From Coenobita brevimanus (Eukaryota; Arthropoda; Malacostraca; Decapoda; Coenobitidae), in NCBI GenBank assembly GCA_032717465.1, contig CM064670.1:12354679-12418678 (forward strand): a stretch of DNA of 64,000 nucleotides, in the 5' to 3' direction. Position 1 is the stretch's first letter; each line of letters begins with the position of its first letter. The translations under genes and the position numbers were made by a program. Positions 42,831 through 53,579 of the stretch are shown piece after piece. Under the pieces are notes generated by a model. That model did no database searches, had not been told where the DNA came from, and saw nothing but the letters and a program-made list of their open reading frames with translations.

Positions 42831-45800
42831 ATGTCTACTATTACTACACTTGATGAAGCCAAAGATTTTTTGTCAAATGTGCAAACAGTGTGTGATATAG
42901 AAAACAGAACAAAGAATGAACTTAAGCTCGTTGCTCAACAATTAGGAATTGCTGTTCGCTCTCATCATTCTAAATATCAAATTGTTGACATGATTAATGA
43001 AAGCTTGTTTAATGTAACTCCTCCAAATGAGCAAACGCAGATTGAATTAGCTAAGTTACAGCTAGCCCTGCAGGAGGCTCGTGTGAAGGAAGCTGAATTT
43101 CATGCACGTGCTAAGGAGGCTGATGTTAAGGAGGCAAATGCTCGTATTCAAGAGGCACAGGTACAGGCTCAGGCACAAATTGAACTTGCTAGGATTCAGG
43201 CAGACCATGAGTATCGCATGAAACAAGGTGGAACTGGATCATCTAGCTCTGATGATTTTGATGTGGCTAAAAATGTTAAACTTGTCCCTCCTTTTAATGA
43301 ATCTGATTTAAGAAAGTATTTTCAGTTGTTTGAGAGGGTAGCTACAGGTTTTAATTGGCCTAAGGAGTATTGGCCAGTACTCCTTCAAACTGTTCTCACC
43401 GGTAAAGCTCAAGTAACTTATGCATCTTTGCCTCAGGATCAGTCTGATAATTATGATGTAGTTAAGAGCTTGATTCTTAAGGCCTATGAGCTTGTTCCTG
43501 AAGCTTATAGAGTAAAATTTAGGACAACTTACAAGCAAGATAAGCAATCCCATGTTGAGTATGCAAAAATCAAAGAAGATCTGTTACAGCAGTGGTTAAA
43601 TTCTAAGAATGTGGATTCTGATTTTGGTAAATTTAAGCAGATGATTTTGCTGGAGGATTTCAAAAGGTGTATTAGTAAAGATGTAAGCCTATATCTTGAT
43701 GAGAAAAGAATAGATAATTTGTCTGACGCTGCAGTTTTACCTGATGAGTATGTTCTCACTCACAAGAGATATTCTAGAGAAAAAGGGAAAGCTGAGAGTA
43801 AGTACGTTGCCTCTACTCAGAGTACAGGTAACAGGAAAGAGAATAAGGATGATGTTTCTCAGGAAGTAAATACCAGCTTCACCTCTAGATTTCAGAAAAG
43901 TAAATGTACTTATTGTAGTAAGCTTGGTCATACTACGGAGAGATGTTTCAGGAGACAGCGTGATGTGAACAAAAAGGAGTCTTTAAATATTCAGTCAATT
44001 GGTCTAGTGTCCACTCTTGAGAGTGCCCAGAATTCTTTAACTGAGTTAACTGAACCTGCTTTGAGGGGTAACTTAAATTCTCATGATGGAGCTCCTCTTT
44101 TGAGCAGTAACGTGGGTGACACTCTCAAGAGTTCATGTGCTAATTTCCTGTCTGATGGTTTTGTCAGTCCTCTGGACAGTAATGACAGGAAATCAGTTAA
44201 AATATATCGTGACACAGGTGCTTGCCAATCCCTTATGCTGACCAGTGTTCTAGGCTCTAATGTTAATTCCTCTGATGAAACTGTAATCTTACAAGGTGTA
44301 GGGAATAATTACTTCTCTGTCCCTCTGTGCAGAGTGAATTTAGAGTCTGGTTTTGTTAATGGTTCTGTTATGGTTGGGTTGGTTGAGACACTCCCAATGT
44401 CAGGTGTAACTTTCTTACTTGGAAATGATATTGGTGGAAGTCAAGTGTGTCCAGCTCCTCAGTTGTCTAGTGAGCCAGTGGCTGCGGCCCAGGATTGTGA
44501 TGTCCCTGATGTGTTCCCTGCATGTGCTGTCACTAGGGCTAAGTCTAAAGTTACTGGTGATTTAGAGGATAATGATGATGATGATGTTATCCTAGCTGAC
44601 ACTTTTCTTGCTAATTTGGACCACTCACCAGATGAGGCAGTACCCCGTAGTGTTGATAATTTGTCTCGTCAAGAGTTGGTTGAGTTGCAGGTTGCTGACC
44701 CTGAGTTGAAAGGTCTAGCTAACTCTGCTTACAGTGAAGAAGAGTCAGCCGGTGCTTCTACTTGTTATTATGTAAAGTCAGGAGTACTTATGAGGAAGTG
44801 GAGACCCCCAACAGCATCAGCCGACTGTGAATGGGAGGTTGTACATCAAGTTGTCATCCCTCGTGTTTGTAGGCAGGATATCATTCGAGTGGCTCATGAC
44901 ACCAGTTTGGCAGGACACCTTGGAGTGAGGAAGACTGTGGCACGCATTTTGAAACACTTCTACTGGCCAGGTATCTTCAGGGATGTTTCCTGGTATTATA
45001 AGTCTTGTCACACCTGTCAAGTTGTGGGGAAGTGTAATCAGACCGAAAAGGTTGCACCTCTAGTTCCCATTCCTCCTTTTGAGGCGCCTTTCACCCGTGT
45101 GTTGGTGGATATTGTGGGCCCTCTTCCTAAGACTTCTTCAGGATTTTCTTATGTGTTGACCCTGATTGATATGGCTACTCGTTATCCTGAAGCCATTCCA
45201 CTTAGAAATATCTCAGCAAAGAACGTGGTTAAGGAAATGCTAGGGTTCTTCACAAAGTTTGGTCTGCCCAAGGAGGTACAGTCAGACCGGGGAAGTAATT
45301 TCATGTCGAATGTTTTCAAGCAGTCTCTGAAAGAGTTGGGCATCACCCAGATCACGTCTTCAGCTTACCATCCCCAGACCCAAGGAGCGTTGGAGAGATA
45401 TCATCAAACACTCAAATCGATGCTCAAGAAATACTGTTTGGAACATCAGAAAGACTGGGATAAAGGTCTTCCATTCGTTGTGTTTGCTGCAAGAGAATCT
45501 CCAAATGAATCACTGGGCTTCTCACCTTTTGAACTACTGTTTGGCCATGAAGTAAGAGGACCCCTTAAGTTACTCAAGGAATGCTGGCTGTCGGAGGAAG
45601 ATGACGTCAACCTGCTGGAGTATGTGATGAAGTTCAAAGAACGGCTGTCCACTGCTTTACAGCTGGCGAGAGAGAATTTAGGAGCTGCTCAGGAGAAGAT
45701 GAAGACTTGGTATGATAAGAAGTCCAGGTTACGCCACTTTCAGCCAGGAGATCAGGTTTTGATTCTGCTACCAGTTCATGGGCAACCTCTTCAAGCCAAG

Positions 45801-46634
45801 TTTAGTGGTCCTTATTTCGTGGAGAAGAAACTCAGTGATGTCAACTATGTCATCGCCACACCAGATCGTAGAAAGAGCAAGCAACTATGTCACATCAACA
45901 TGCTAAAGTTATATCACAGGCGGGACGAAAATAATCCAGTCTGCACTGTAGCTGTTCCACCCGAGTCTGCAAGTGAAGCTCTCCCATGCAGTATGAGCCT
46001 GAGTGATAGTTTGGGGAAGAATCCTGATATCATGAATGATCTCCAGACTAAGCTTTCTTATCTACCTCCCAAGGAAAGGCAGGAGTTTTCGGCATTACTG
46101 CTGGAGTACCCGCAAGTGTTCCGTGCTACTCCAGGAAGAACCACTGTGTTGATGCATGATGTCGATGTTGGAGACGCAAAGCCAATTAAATTGCCTCCTT
46201 ACCGTGTGAACCCAGTGAAAGTTCCTCTCATCCAGAAGGAGCTTGGCTACCTGTTGGACCACAAGATGATTGAGCCCTGTCAGAGCGAGTGGAGTTCTCC
46301 TGTCACTCTGGTCCCTAAGCCAGGTGGGTCACAGCGGCTTTGCATTGACTACAGACGTGTTAATCAGATAACTAAAACAGACACTTACCCTCTCCCTCGT
46401 GTGGAAGATTGCATAGACAAGATCGGAAAGGCTAGGTACATAAGTAAGTTTGATTTGTTAAAGGGATACTGGCAAGTACCTATGACTGAACGTGCTAGGG
46501 AGATTTCATGTTTTGTAACACTGGGAAAGACATTTGCATGTTCTGTAATGCCATGTACAGATTGTTTTAGAGTAATAAGAAATTTCCTTTGTAAATTTCT
46601 TTTTCTTTGTGGGGAGGTGTTACATAGCCTATGA
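42831..46634 (+). CDS. Gag-Pol polyprotein: Gag, protease, integrase, partial RT
   Basis: Start chosen at the first ATG (42831); numbering from there. A coiled-coil, Ala/Glu-rich segment (~65-135) precedes a SCAN/retrotransposon Gag-like region (~150-320). The zinc knuckle CTYCSKLGHTTERC uses C359, C362, H367, C372. The aspartic protease motif is D461-T-G-A. Integrase: H689, H696, C726, C729, then D760 (DIVGPLP), D819 (SDRGSNF) and E855 (GALERYH), with 35 residues between the last two, plus a GPYF-type module (~993). RT: QSEWSSPVTLVPKPGGSQ, LCIDYRRVNQITKTDTYPLP and the first catalytic Asp at D1208 (FDLLKGYWQVPM). The frame then diverges (after EISCFVT) into unrelated residues and stops inside the 3' LTR. 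Y-x-D-D and RNase H are missing. The linker between integrase and RT resembles the usual pre-RT region (PPYRVNPVKVPLIQKEL). Confidence 0.9.
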   Translation: MSTITTLDEAKDFLSNVQTVCDIENRTKNELKLVAQQLGIAVRSHHSKYQIVDMINESLFNVTPPNEQTQIELAKLQLALQEARVKEAEFHARAKEADVKEANARIQEAQVQAQAQIELARIQADHEYRMKQGGTGSSSSDDFDVAKNVKLVPPFNESDLRKYFQLFERVATGFNWPKEYWPVLLQTVLTGKAQVTYASLPQDQSDNYDVVKSLILKAYELVPEAYRVKFRTTYKQDKQSHVEYAKIKEDLLQQWLNSKNVDSDFGKFKQMILLEDFKRCISKDVSLYLDEKRIDNLSDAAVLPDEYVLTHKRYSREKGKAESKYVASTQSTGNRKENKDDVSQEVNTSFTSRFQKSKCTYCSKLGHTTERCFRRQRDVNKKESLNIQSIGLVSTLESAQNSLTELTEPALRGNLNSHDGAPLLSSNVGDTLKSSCANFLSDGFVSPLDSNDRKSVKIYRDTGACQSLMLTSVLGSNVNSSDETVILQGVGNNYFSVPLCRVNLESGFVNGSVMVGLVETLPMSGVTFLLGNDIGGSQVCPAPQLSSEPVAAAQDCDVPDVFPACAVTRAKSKVTGDLEDNDDDDVILADTFLANLDHSPDEAVPRSVDNLSRQELVELQVADPELKGLANSAYSEEESAGASTCYYVKSGVLMRKWRPPTASADCEWEVVHQVVIPRVCRQDIIRVAHDTSLAGHLGVRKTVARILKHFYWPGIFRDVSWYYKSCHTCQVVGKCNQTEKVAPLVPIPPFEAPFTRVLVDIVGPLPKTSSGFSYVLTLIDMATRYPEAIPLRNISAKNVVKEMLGFFTKFGLPKEVQSDRGSNFMSNVFKQSLKELGITQITSSAYHPQTQGALERYHQTLKSMLKKYCLEHQKDWDKGLPFVVFAARESPNESLGFSPFELLFGHEVRGPLKLLKECWLSEEDDVNLLEYVMKFKERLSTALQLARENLGAAQEKMKTWYDKKSRLRHFQPGDQVLILLPVHGQPLQAKFSGPYFVEKKLSDVNYVIATPDRRKSKQLCHINMLKLYHRRDENNPVCTVAVPPESASEALPCSMSLSDSLGKNPDIMNDLQTKLSYLPPKERQEFSALLLEYPQVFRATPGRTTVLMHDVDVGDAKPIKLPPYRVNPVKVPLIQKELGYLLDHKMIEPCQSEWSSPVTLVPKPGGSQRLCIDYRRVNQITKTDTYPLPRVEDCIDKIGKARYISKFDLLKGYWQVPMTERAREISCFVTLGKTFACSVMPCTDCFRVIRNFLCKFLFLCGEVLHSL
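46608..46617 (+). other. Candidate polypurine tract
   Basis: 'tgtggggaggtg' immediately precedes the TGTTAC start of the 3' LTR. It is short and T-interrupted, but in the correct place for plus-strand priming. Confidence 0.5.
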
Positions 46635-47406
46635 TTTCATCATCCTTTGTGTAATTTTAACGCACAGTATGCTGCATGTTTGATCACGAGCGTGTTCTGC
46701 CTCAGTCCCCCCCTTCTACCGTTATAGTAGAGTAAGTCGTTCTCTCTGTTGTCCAGAGCGGGATTGTCAACTCTATGTCCCCATGGCTTCATTTGCGCGT
46801 CCATATTACAAGTTGTATCAAGCTCTCCTGGCTCCTATATAATGAGCTCAGTCTCTGCATCATTGCCACTTAGATCTGCTCCTCATTTTGTTCACATCTC
46901 TGTCCTCCCCTGTACAGATATTATTATTGTGAGTGCTCAAGAAGTCTCCAACCATCTAGCAGCTGTGTGTAATTTGAGTATAACTGTTGTTGCATTTTTT
47001 CTTGTACTGTATAGCATAAGTTTAATTTGTAGGCCTAGTGAAGTTTTTGTAATTCATGTAGGGTTCTTTATGTCAGTCATTTTTGATAATAGTTTGTATC
47101 TGTAATTATTTATCTGGCATTCACTGAGTATTATCTGGTATCTCATTTTATCAGGGCTGACTTAGATAAATTTACTCTTGCTAATTTCGTGTTAATAGAG
47201 GCTATTGCAGTTAACCATATATTTAACCTGTTTTTGCCATTACATTATCCTTATGAGTTCTGAATGTTTTGTTGTTAGTTTGAGCATTAAACTTTAACTT
47301 GTAATTTTACCTAACTCTTTTGTTTTGAACCTGGAACTTTACGGGACAGTAGTGATTTTTAGCATTCTCACTTAAAGTGTACGTTATCTTTCTCTGTTCC
47401 GTAACA
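46618..47406 (+). repeat. 3' LTR
   Basis: 789 bp, near-identical to the 5' LTR. The pol frame terminates 17 bp inside it. TATATAAT is at 46836-46843. Confidence 0.95.
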
Positions 47407-47410
47407 ACAC

Positions 47411-47650
47411 ACATAGGTCGAACGTTGCCCTTACCCTGTAACCTTAACCATTGACCGGATTATTTTTTTCAAACTCGAACCTGTTCGTCCTTGCCTAACC
47501 CTCAGTCCATCCACCAAGTTTGGTCTACATTATATGAAAACATTAAGCTAAACAATGCTGGATCAAGCTTTGACTTTGCCCTGTGACCTAGATTTTTTAC
47601 CTGTTGTTATATGAAACAGTAGGTCATCCCCTTGAATGACCCTCAGTCGG
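47411..47650. repeat. ~150-bp repeat family C, right of the Gypsy insertion
   Basis: 'accctgtaaccttaaccatt' (47434) and 'ccctgtgacctagatttttt' (47579) are ~146 bp apart, and 'ccatccaccaagtttggtc' lies between. It continues the array interrupted at 41956. Confidence 0.65.
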
Positions 47651-47673
47651 TTCAAAATCCTTTTAGTTATTTT

Positions 47674-47677
<4 letters not shown>

Positions 47678-47729
<52 letters not shown>

Positions 47730-47756
47730 GAGCACACACACACACACACACACGCA

Positions 47757-47818
<62 letters not shown>
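47678..47818. repeat. (AC)n microsatellite
   Basis: About 70 AC units with a few G substitutions. Confidence 0.97.
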
Positions 47819-47820
<2 letters not shown>

Positions 47821-47869
47821 ATTGCCCGGCTCGCGCTATCGGCGGACGCGGATGCAATAGTGCTAATTT

Positions 47870-49685
47870 AATGATACAGTGAATTTCAGAGACAGAAATT
47901 AAATTAAGTAAAAATGACGGTCAGAGCAGAAGAGCAGCGTACCATGCCATAAAGGAGTTAACTGGGACTGAAAAGAGAAGGAAGGAAATACTTGTACGAA
48001 ATAGAAATGGTAACTTGATGACTAAAGATTTGGATATAAAAGGAAGGTGGAAAGAGCATTTTGAATCTGTTCTAAATAGACCAATCCCAGCTGAAGAGGA
48101 CATTTTGCCAGCCGAGAGAGATTTGCAAATAGAAACAAGGGATATAACCTTGGAAGAGGTAGCACAATCTATAAAGGAGTTAAAGAATTTTAAGGACTCA
48201 GGAGAGGATGGAATATTTCCTGAAATGTTTAAGGTGGAAAATGATGAGTTGATGAATGCGCTTTTGAAACTTTTAATGTGGGTTGGGATAATGGTGGAAC
48301 TCCAGAAGAGTGGAAAAATGGTGTGATTATAAAAATACCAAAAAAGGGAGATTTAAGTGTGTGTGGCAATTGGAGGAGGATAACTTTGACACCTGTAGTT
48401 GCAATAGTCTTTTCCAAAATCTTGTTGAACAGAATAGAGCCAGTAACTGATAAAATTTTAAGAGAAGAACAAGCGGGATTTAGAAAGGGTCGAGGTTGTA
48501 ATGATCAGATTTTTATTGTAAGGCATCTAATGCAACAAGCTAATGATATGAAAATGCCACTTGGTATGTGTTTTGTGGATTTTGAAAAGGCGTTTGATAG
48601 TGTTTCACGTGGAGCTATGTTGAAAATTATGAGATTCTATGGTATACCAGAAAAGTTTGTAATTATTATTAGAAGCCTGCATGAAGGTACTTTTTGTAAG
48701 GTAATGGTGGGTGGTTCTTTGAGTGATCCATTTGAAGTTAGGTCAGGAGTGATTCAAGGAGGAGTTCTTTCGCCATTACTGTTTGTTTTGGTTATGGATT
48801 ATGTTATGAGGACTGTTGTAAGGAGAACAGGTGCAGGAATTAACTGGAAAGAAAATAAGAAACTGATGGATTTGGACTATGCTGATGATATTGTACTGAT
48901 CTGCGGAAGTATTTACGAGAGGCAGAGGGTGCTTGATTGTCTGGTGAAGGAAGGAGAAAAAGTGGGATTGGTAAAAAATTGTGGAAAAACTGAAATTATT
49001 AATATGAACGTGGAGAACCAAATCGATTGTGTAATTGGGAATAATGTGGTGAAGGATGTAGAAAACTTTAAATATCTGGGAACGTTTGTATCATCTAATG
49101 AATCATTAAACAATGAAATTGAGTAGAGGATTAGACAGGCTTGGCGAGCTGTTGGATTGTTGAAATCTGTTTGGAATAATAATATGCTTTCGGTACATAC
49201 TAATGCGAAAATTTACAAATCCATGGTTAGATCAATTTTAATTTATGGGCATGAGTCATGGTACCGTACAGTACAATTGCAACAGATCAGAAAGTTTTAG
49301 GATTTGATAATAAAATACTGAGAAGGATTCTTGGGATAAAGTGACAAGACAGCGTTACAAATGAAAGAGTAAGGGATTTTAAGAGAGTGGAAGCAGTTAA
49401 TGAATATGTGAGACTGTCTGGCTGGAAGAGGCTGGGGCACATATACAGAAAAGAAGGCAGTTTAATACAGGATGTGCCAGAGTGGACTGCTAGAGGTAGA
49501 AGAGGTAGAGGTAGGCCGAGGGAAACCTGGTTGAGGACAATGAAAAGAGGAGCAGGAGAGGAGTGTTGGTGGGACTTGAAGGAGATGACAAGAGACAAAT
49601 ATTGGTGGAGAGAGTTCATCGAGGCCCTATGCATCCCGTGGGGTGCCACAGGAAATGATTGATTGATTGACTGATTGATTTTCAG
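47870..49685 (+). mobile_element. RTE-clade non-LTR retrotransposon, 5'-truncated, GATT tail
   Basis: Coding sequence enters in the endonuclease-RT linker near 47900 and reaches the natural 3' end, followed at once by 'tgattgattgattgactgat'. Short tetranucleotide tails of this type are characteristic of RTE elements. The endonuclease domain is missing by 5' truncation. Confidence 0.85.
47907..49655 (+). pseudogene. RTE reverse transcriptase
   Basis: Linker KNDGQSRRAAYHAIKELTG, then GRWKEHFESVLNRP. After a frame change near 48280: PEEWKNGVIIKIPKKGDL, NWRRITLTPVVAIVFSKIL, EEQAGFRKGRGCNDQIFIVR, MCFVDFEKAFDSVSR (first catalytic Asp), VRSGVIQGGVLSPLLFVLVM, and LDYADDIVLIC (Y-A-D-D intact). Beyond a TAG at 49124-49126 the homology continues (RIRQAWRAVGLLKSVWNNN), with another stop and a frame change near 49265-49300. 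It ends LSGWKRLGHIYRKEGSL and GRRGRGRPRETWLRTMKRG, the usual RTE C-terminus. At least two stops and two frameshifts make it non-functional. Confidence 0.85.
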
Positions 49686-49689
49686 ATTC

Positions 49690-50580
49690 CTCTGAATCAG
49701 TATCTTGAACTGATCGACGAAGGTGAAAGTAAAACATGCAGATTACTTCCAGTGCACCAATGATTATCTATTACAGACATATAATTAAAGATTATGTGAA
49801 AATATTAATATGAAGTACAGTACCGGTACTTTCAATTCACGTGCTTTTGTATCACCGTTCTTAGACACCATTTCAATTTCACCGTTATTTCATCACCAGT
49901 CCACTACCACCGTTACCAACTCTCTACCACTTCCATTTCACTGTTACTTCACCACCTTCACTGTCATAAAAAGACTTTGTAGTTACTTGTAGAGAAGTTA
50001 TATATATATTAGACTTGTGGACGAGCGGTTGTTATACTTGAGTTGTTTGTACGTTGATAATCTTGGTTCCCATTTGTCATGCAATGACAAAGGAGAGATA
50101 AAGAATAGTATGGGACTGTTTTTATTTGTCTTGATAATGTTAACAGTCTCTCACACACGAGTGAAGTTAAGTAGAGTCCCGCTAGCTACCTCCTGTCTTG
50201 CTCTGTCCCTCTCTCTCCCAAGTTGCTAAGCCTTCCTCCCTACACCCTGCCGATTCTATGGCCTCTCTTCTTCTGAGCTCTCTTTCCTAAATTCTGGTGA
50301 AACAGGAGTCGTGTCACGTGTGTTCACTGTGGTTGGAAAGTTCTAGAAGCCTGTGTGTGAGTATGTGTGTATGTGTGTGTATGGTCAAAAAGGCTTTGTT
50401 CTCCTGCTGTATCGCTGACAAACTAACTGCATCATCTCCTGACTGGCTACTTCGTAATCCGTCGTCAGCTTTTCCTCAGTGTAACTTGCAAGATCATTTC
50501 CCATTCCCAGGCTCGCATAGAGCTGTCTATTTATCTATCTATCTAGTATGATTTGTAAATATAATATGGACTCATAACAT
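49690..50580. other. Unassigned intergenic sequence
   Basis: Mixed composition with short frames. No recognisable domain, terminal repeats or tandem structure apart from small GT and ATCT patches. Confidence 0.45.
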
Positions 50581-51100
50581 CACCACCACTGCAGCGAACA
50601 CTGTTTCATCACCATTCCGCTACTACAAACACTTAACCACATCGATCACTTAAAGATTCTACTATCGCAGCCTTAACAACAACACCACCACACAACAACT
50701 ACCAACAGACCACTACCACCACCACCACTGCCACCATCACCAGTACCACCACTCCATCACCACCACCACCACTCCACCACCACCACTCCACCACCACCAC
50801 CACCACCACTCCACCACCACCACCACCACTCCACCATCACCACCACCATCACCATAACCATCACGACCCTCACCACACCAATACCATTAGTATCACTAAC
50901 CACCACACACCACTGCCACTGTCACCATCATCACCACCAACATCACCACAACCACCACCACCAACCCCACCACAACCACCACTATCAACGCCATCACCAC
51001 TCCACCACCACCATCACCACCACACTACCAGCACTACCATCGCCTCCATCACTTTTTTTCACCAGGCAATTCTGAAGTCTCGGGGAAATTAGAAGGATTT

Positions 51101-51164
<64 letters not shown>

Positions 51165-51392
51165 TGCACAAATTTGAGGATAAGTATATGAGAGAGGTGA
51201 GTATGTATGAGTTGGAGAGAGGGCAACTTGATGGCGGAGGACAGAGTGACATTGAGGCGATTCGTTAGTGGCCACCCCTTCCAGGATTTAGGAAACTGGG
51301 TGTAAATAGATATAGATAAATAAACATTTTCTTCTTCGATGCTCTTTACATTGACATACACATACCACATAGTCTGTTAAATATTTCACCAG

Positions 51393-51453
<61 letters not shown>
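50581..51453. repeat. (ACC)n tract, (CT)n and (AC)n
   Basis: Degenerate CAC/ACC repeats fill 50581-51050, (CT)n lies at 51101-51161 and (AC)n at 51396-51453. About 230 bp of ordinary sequence separates the last two. Confidence 0.85.
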
Positions 51454-51459
<6 letters not shown>

Positions 51460-52476
51460 TGTATTTCCATGAACAGATAGTGTCAACAGTATCCCTATAA
51501 CACTTGGTTTGGAAAGCACGACAACCAGCGTGTTAGAGAATCCTATATGTTTATCGAATTACTTTGTTCAAGTGTCCTACTGACAAAATTGTTGTAAAGT
51601 GAGATAATTGAAGTGACTGTACACCCAACAAAAATAGCTCTGCCAATTCTCTTTCCCATCCACAAACCCTGGGAATCATGTTGCTGTGTAAAACGATACA
51701 TCACACACAGCTGCATTGTTCAACCCGACGAGGCAAGGTGTATGTGGGGAATGTGTTGTTTGTGGAGAACGCAGTGTGTGTGGGATATGTAACACATATG
51801 AGAAATGTGGTGTGTACGAGGCGGGGAGAATTCTGTATATATGGAAGTCAGGTCTGACTGTGTGAAGAGGTGATGCGTTTTTGTGGAGAAAAATGAAAAC
51901 AAAAGTAGATGGTAAGAACAGGATATACAGTAAAATAGGCATCACACACGTTCTTTCATCAACAAAGTCCTTGAAATTTCCGGAGAGACAACTCCCAAAA
52001 ATATGTTTCACCTTAAAATGCACTTGAGGCAGCTGTTGAAGTGATTTTCAGATTCCATACTGCCAATATCGGAACTTCTTCGGATATTTTATCTTGGCTT
52101 ACAGGTCTAGGGGCTAAGCAGTCCTATGATGTCTCTTATTCCTGCCACTTTCATGGGTTTTTATACAGTGTAGGAGAGACTTTTGTAGGTGAGGACTTAG
52201 CCTTCATTAATTCCCTTAGCACTAAAGGTCTCCCAATCATCTGAGATTGATATATATTATTAAACAGTAAATAAAAATCTGATCCAAAGTGTTCCAGAGG
52301 CACATAGAATACACAAACAATAATAATAAACACATCAGCTAACAGATAAATTGAATTGGACCATTTTGTTAACCTTCGTTAAACTGTAAAATATTCCGGT
52401 CAATATTATTTGGAACACTATCACAACAGGACAGGTATGTGGCAGGGTTCCGGGATCTCCATTATACTCTGCAAAC
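51454..52476. other. Unassigned intergenic sequence
   Basis: 51735-51850 has a faint ~19-bp repetition ('gtgtgggatatgtaacacat'-like). Otherwise no feature was recognised. Confidence 0.4.
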
Positions 52477-53579
52477 CTGGGAATAGCGCCGCTACTATCT
52501 AAATAGCGATGGTGGTAACGCCATTACTTTCTGTAGCCAGTAGCGGAACTGAGAGCGCCCCTACTTTTTGGCCGTACTCAAGCGTTACCGCGCTCCTCGC
52601 TACTCACGCGACGAATACAGATACAGGTCCGGAGTCGGTGAGTACATACAGTACAGATAAGCCGAGGGTTTGGTTGTATTTATTAATGACGAAAAATAAT
52701 CTTTCATCAGTTCTGTCAACTAATGATGTTTGTTCTACATTACATCAGTAGTTTATTAAATATTATTTATTAGTAATGTGCAATAATTAGACATGAATTT
52801 GCTAGTTAATTATCAATCATTTAAATTAAGTAAAGATAATAAAGGATGTCAGCTAGACGTAGGCAACACACACACACACACACACACACACACCGCTAAC
52901 TGTCCCCGTCTCTAACTCCCGCTCTCTCCCCCACTCACTCTTTCAGACTAATTCTTACTCACTACGTTATTATTTCGTGACAGTATGTTACTTTCAGTTT
53001 AAAGTAAAAGAAAAAAGAAAAACTTTGCATTTGTATAAATAGCCTTTAAAAGAAAGCCCCAGTTCATTTTTACGTTCGTTTTCGTACATATCTTAAATAG
53101 GTATCATTCAAAATATAATAAATCTATATAATATGTATCAATGGTAGGCCACATTTTTTGCCTTATATTTACGTATGTTACTTTCAGTAGGTATACTTTA
53201 TAACAATGTAAAAGAACATTTGTTACATTATACAGTAAATAGCTTTTTCCTGTACCTTCGGCTCTAAGCTTCATTAAAGTGACACCGACATGTATATGAT
53301 TTTTTTTTTTTTCAATATAAGTATACTCTGACATTACTGGTACACAACATAACCACACAGACTAACTAATATTATCGAAAACAGTATATAGTGTATTGCT
53401 ATATCACAGATTTTTGTTAACCTTTCCTTCGTCTACCTTTTTCTTATCCAAAGTAGCGGAAGCGGAAACGGGAGCGCCGCTACATTTCGTATCAAGTAGC
53501 GAAACCAGTAACGCCACTACTTTTTCGAGCTAGTAACGGGAAGGGGAGCCCCGCTACTTTTTTTTGGTAGCGTTCCCAG
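52477..53579. mobile_element. hAT-like non-autonomous element (GTAGCG subterminal repeats)
   Basis: The ends 'ctgggaatagcgccgctac' and the complement of the right end ('ctgggaacgctaccaaaaa') share CTGGGAA. Inside both ends the motifs 'gtagcgg', 'taacgcc' and 'actacttttt' recur many times in inverted arrangement (52490-52600, 53450-53570). Short ends with many internal short motifs suggest hAT. No 8-bp target duplication is readable and no transposase was found in the AT-rich centre, which includes (AC)n at 52866-52893. Confidence 0.5.

Larger units (their letters stand above)
41957..47406 (+). mobile_element. Ty3/Gypsy LTR retrotransposon, Gmr1-like order, RT-truncated
   Basis: A 5450-bp element with near-identical LTRs (790 and 789 bp; only about three differences noticed), TGTTAC...GTAACA ends and a 4-bp ACAC duplication at 41953-41956 and 47407-47410. 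One open frame encodes Gag, protease, integrase and the front part of RT, in that order. Canonical Gypsy elements have integrase last. Integrase before RT in a Gypsy element is the hallmark of the Gmr1-like group. The RT palm's Y-x-D-D box and RNase H are missing, and the frame runs into the 3' LTR. No envelope frame exists. It is a recent insertion that would need RT supplied in trans. Confidence 0.9.

Noticed and set aside
46520..46617. Possible env gene between pol and the 3' LTR
   Set aside because: Only about 100 bp lie between the last RT homology and the LTR, with no room for an envelope frame.
47563..47871. Cys/Val and Thr/His repeat frames
   Set aside because: They arise from the (AC)n tract, open in several frames on both strands.
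50297..50551. 84-codon plus-strand frame
   Set aside because: It overlaps GT and ATCT patches, matches no known domain, and is bounded by repeat-like sequence.
52041..52244. 67-codon frame with mixed composition
   Set aside because: Codon content looks ordinary, but no domain, splice pattern or neighbour supports it. Left unannotated.
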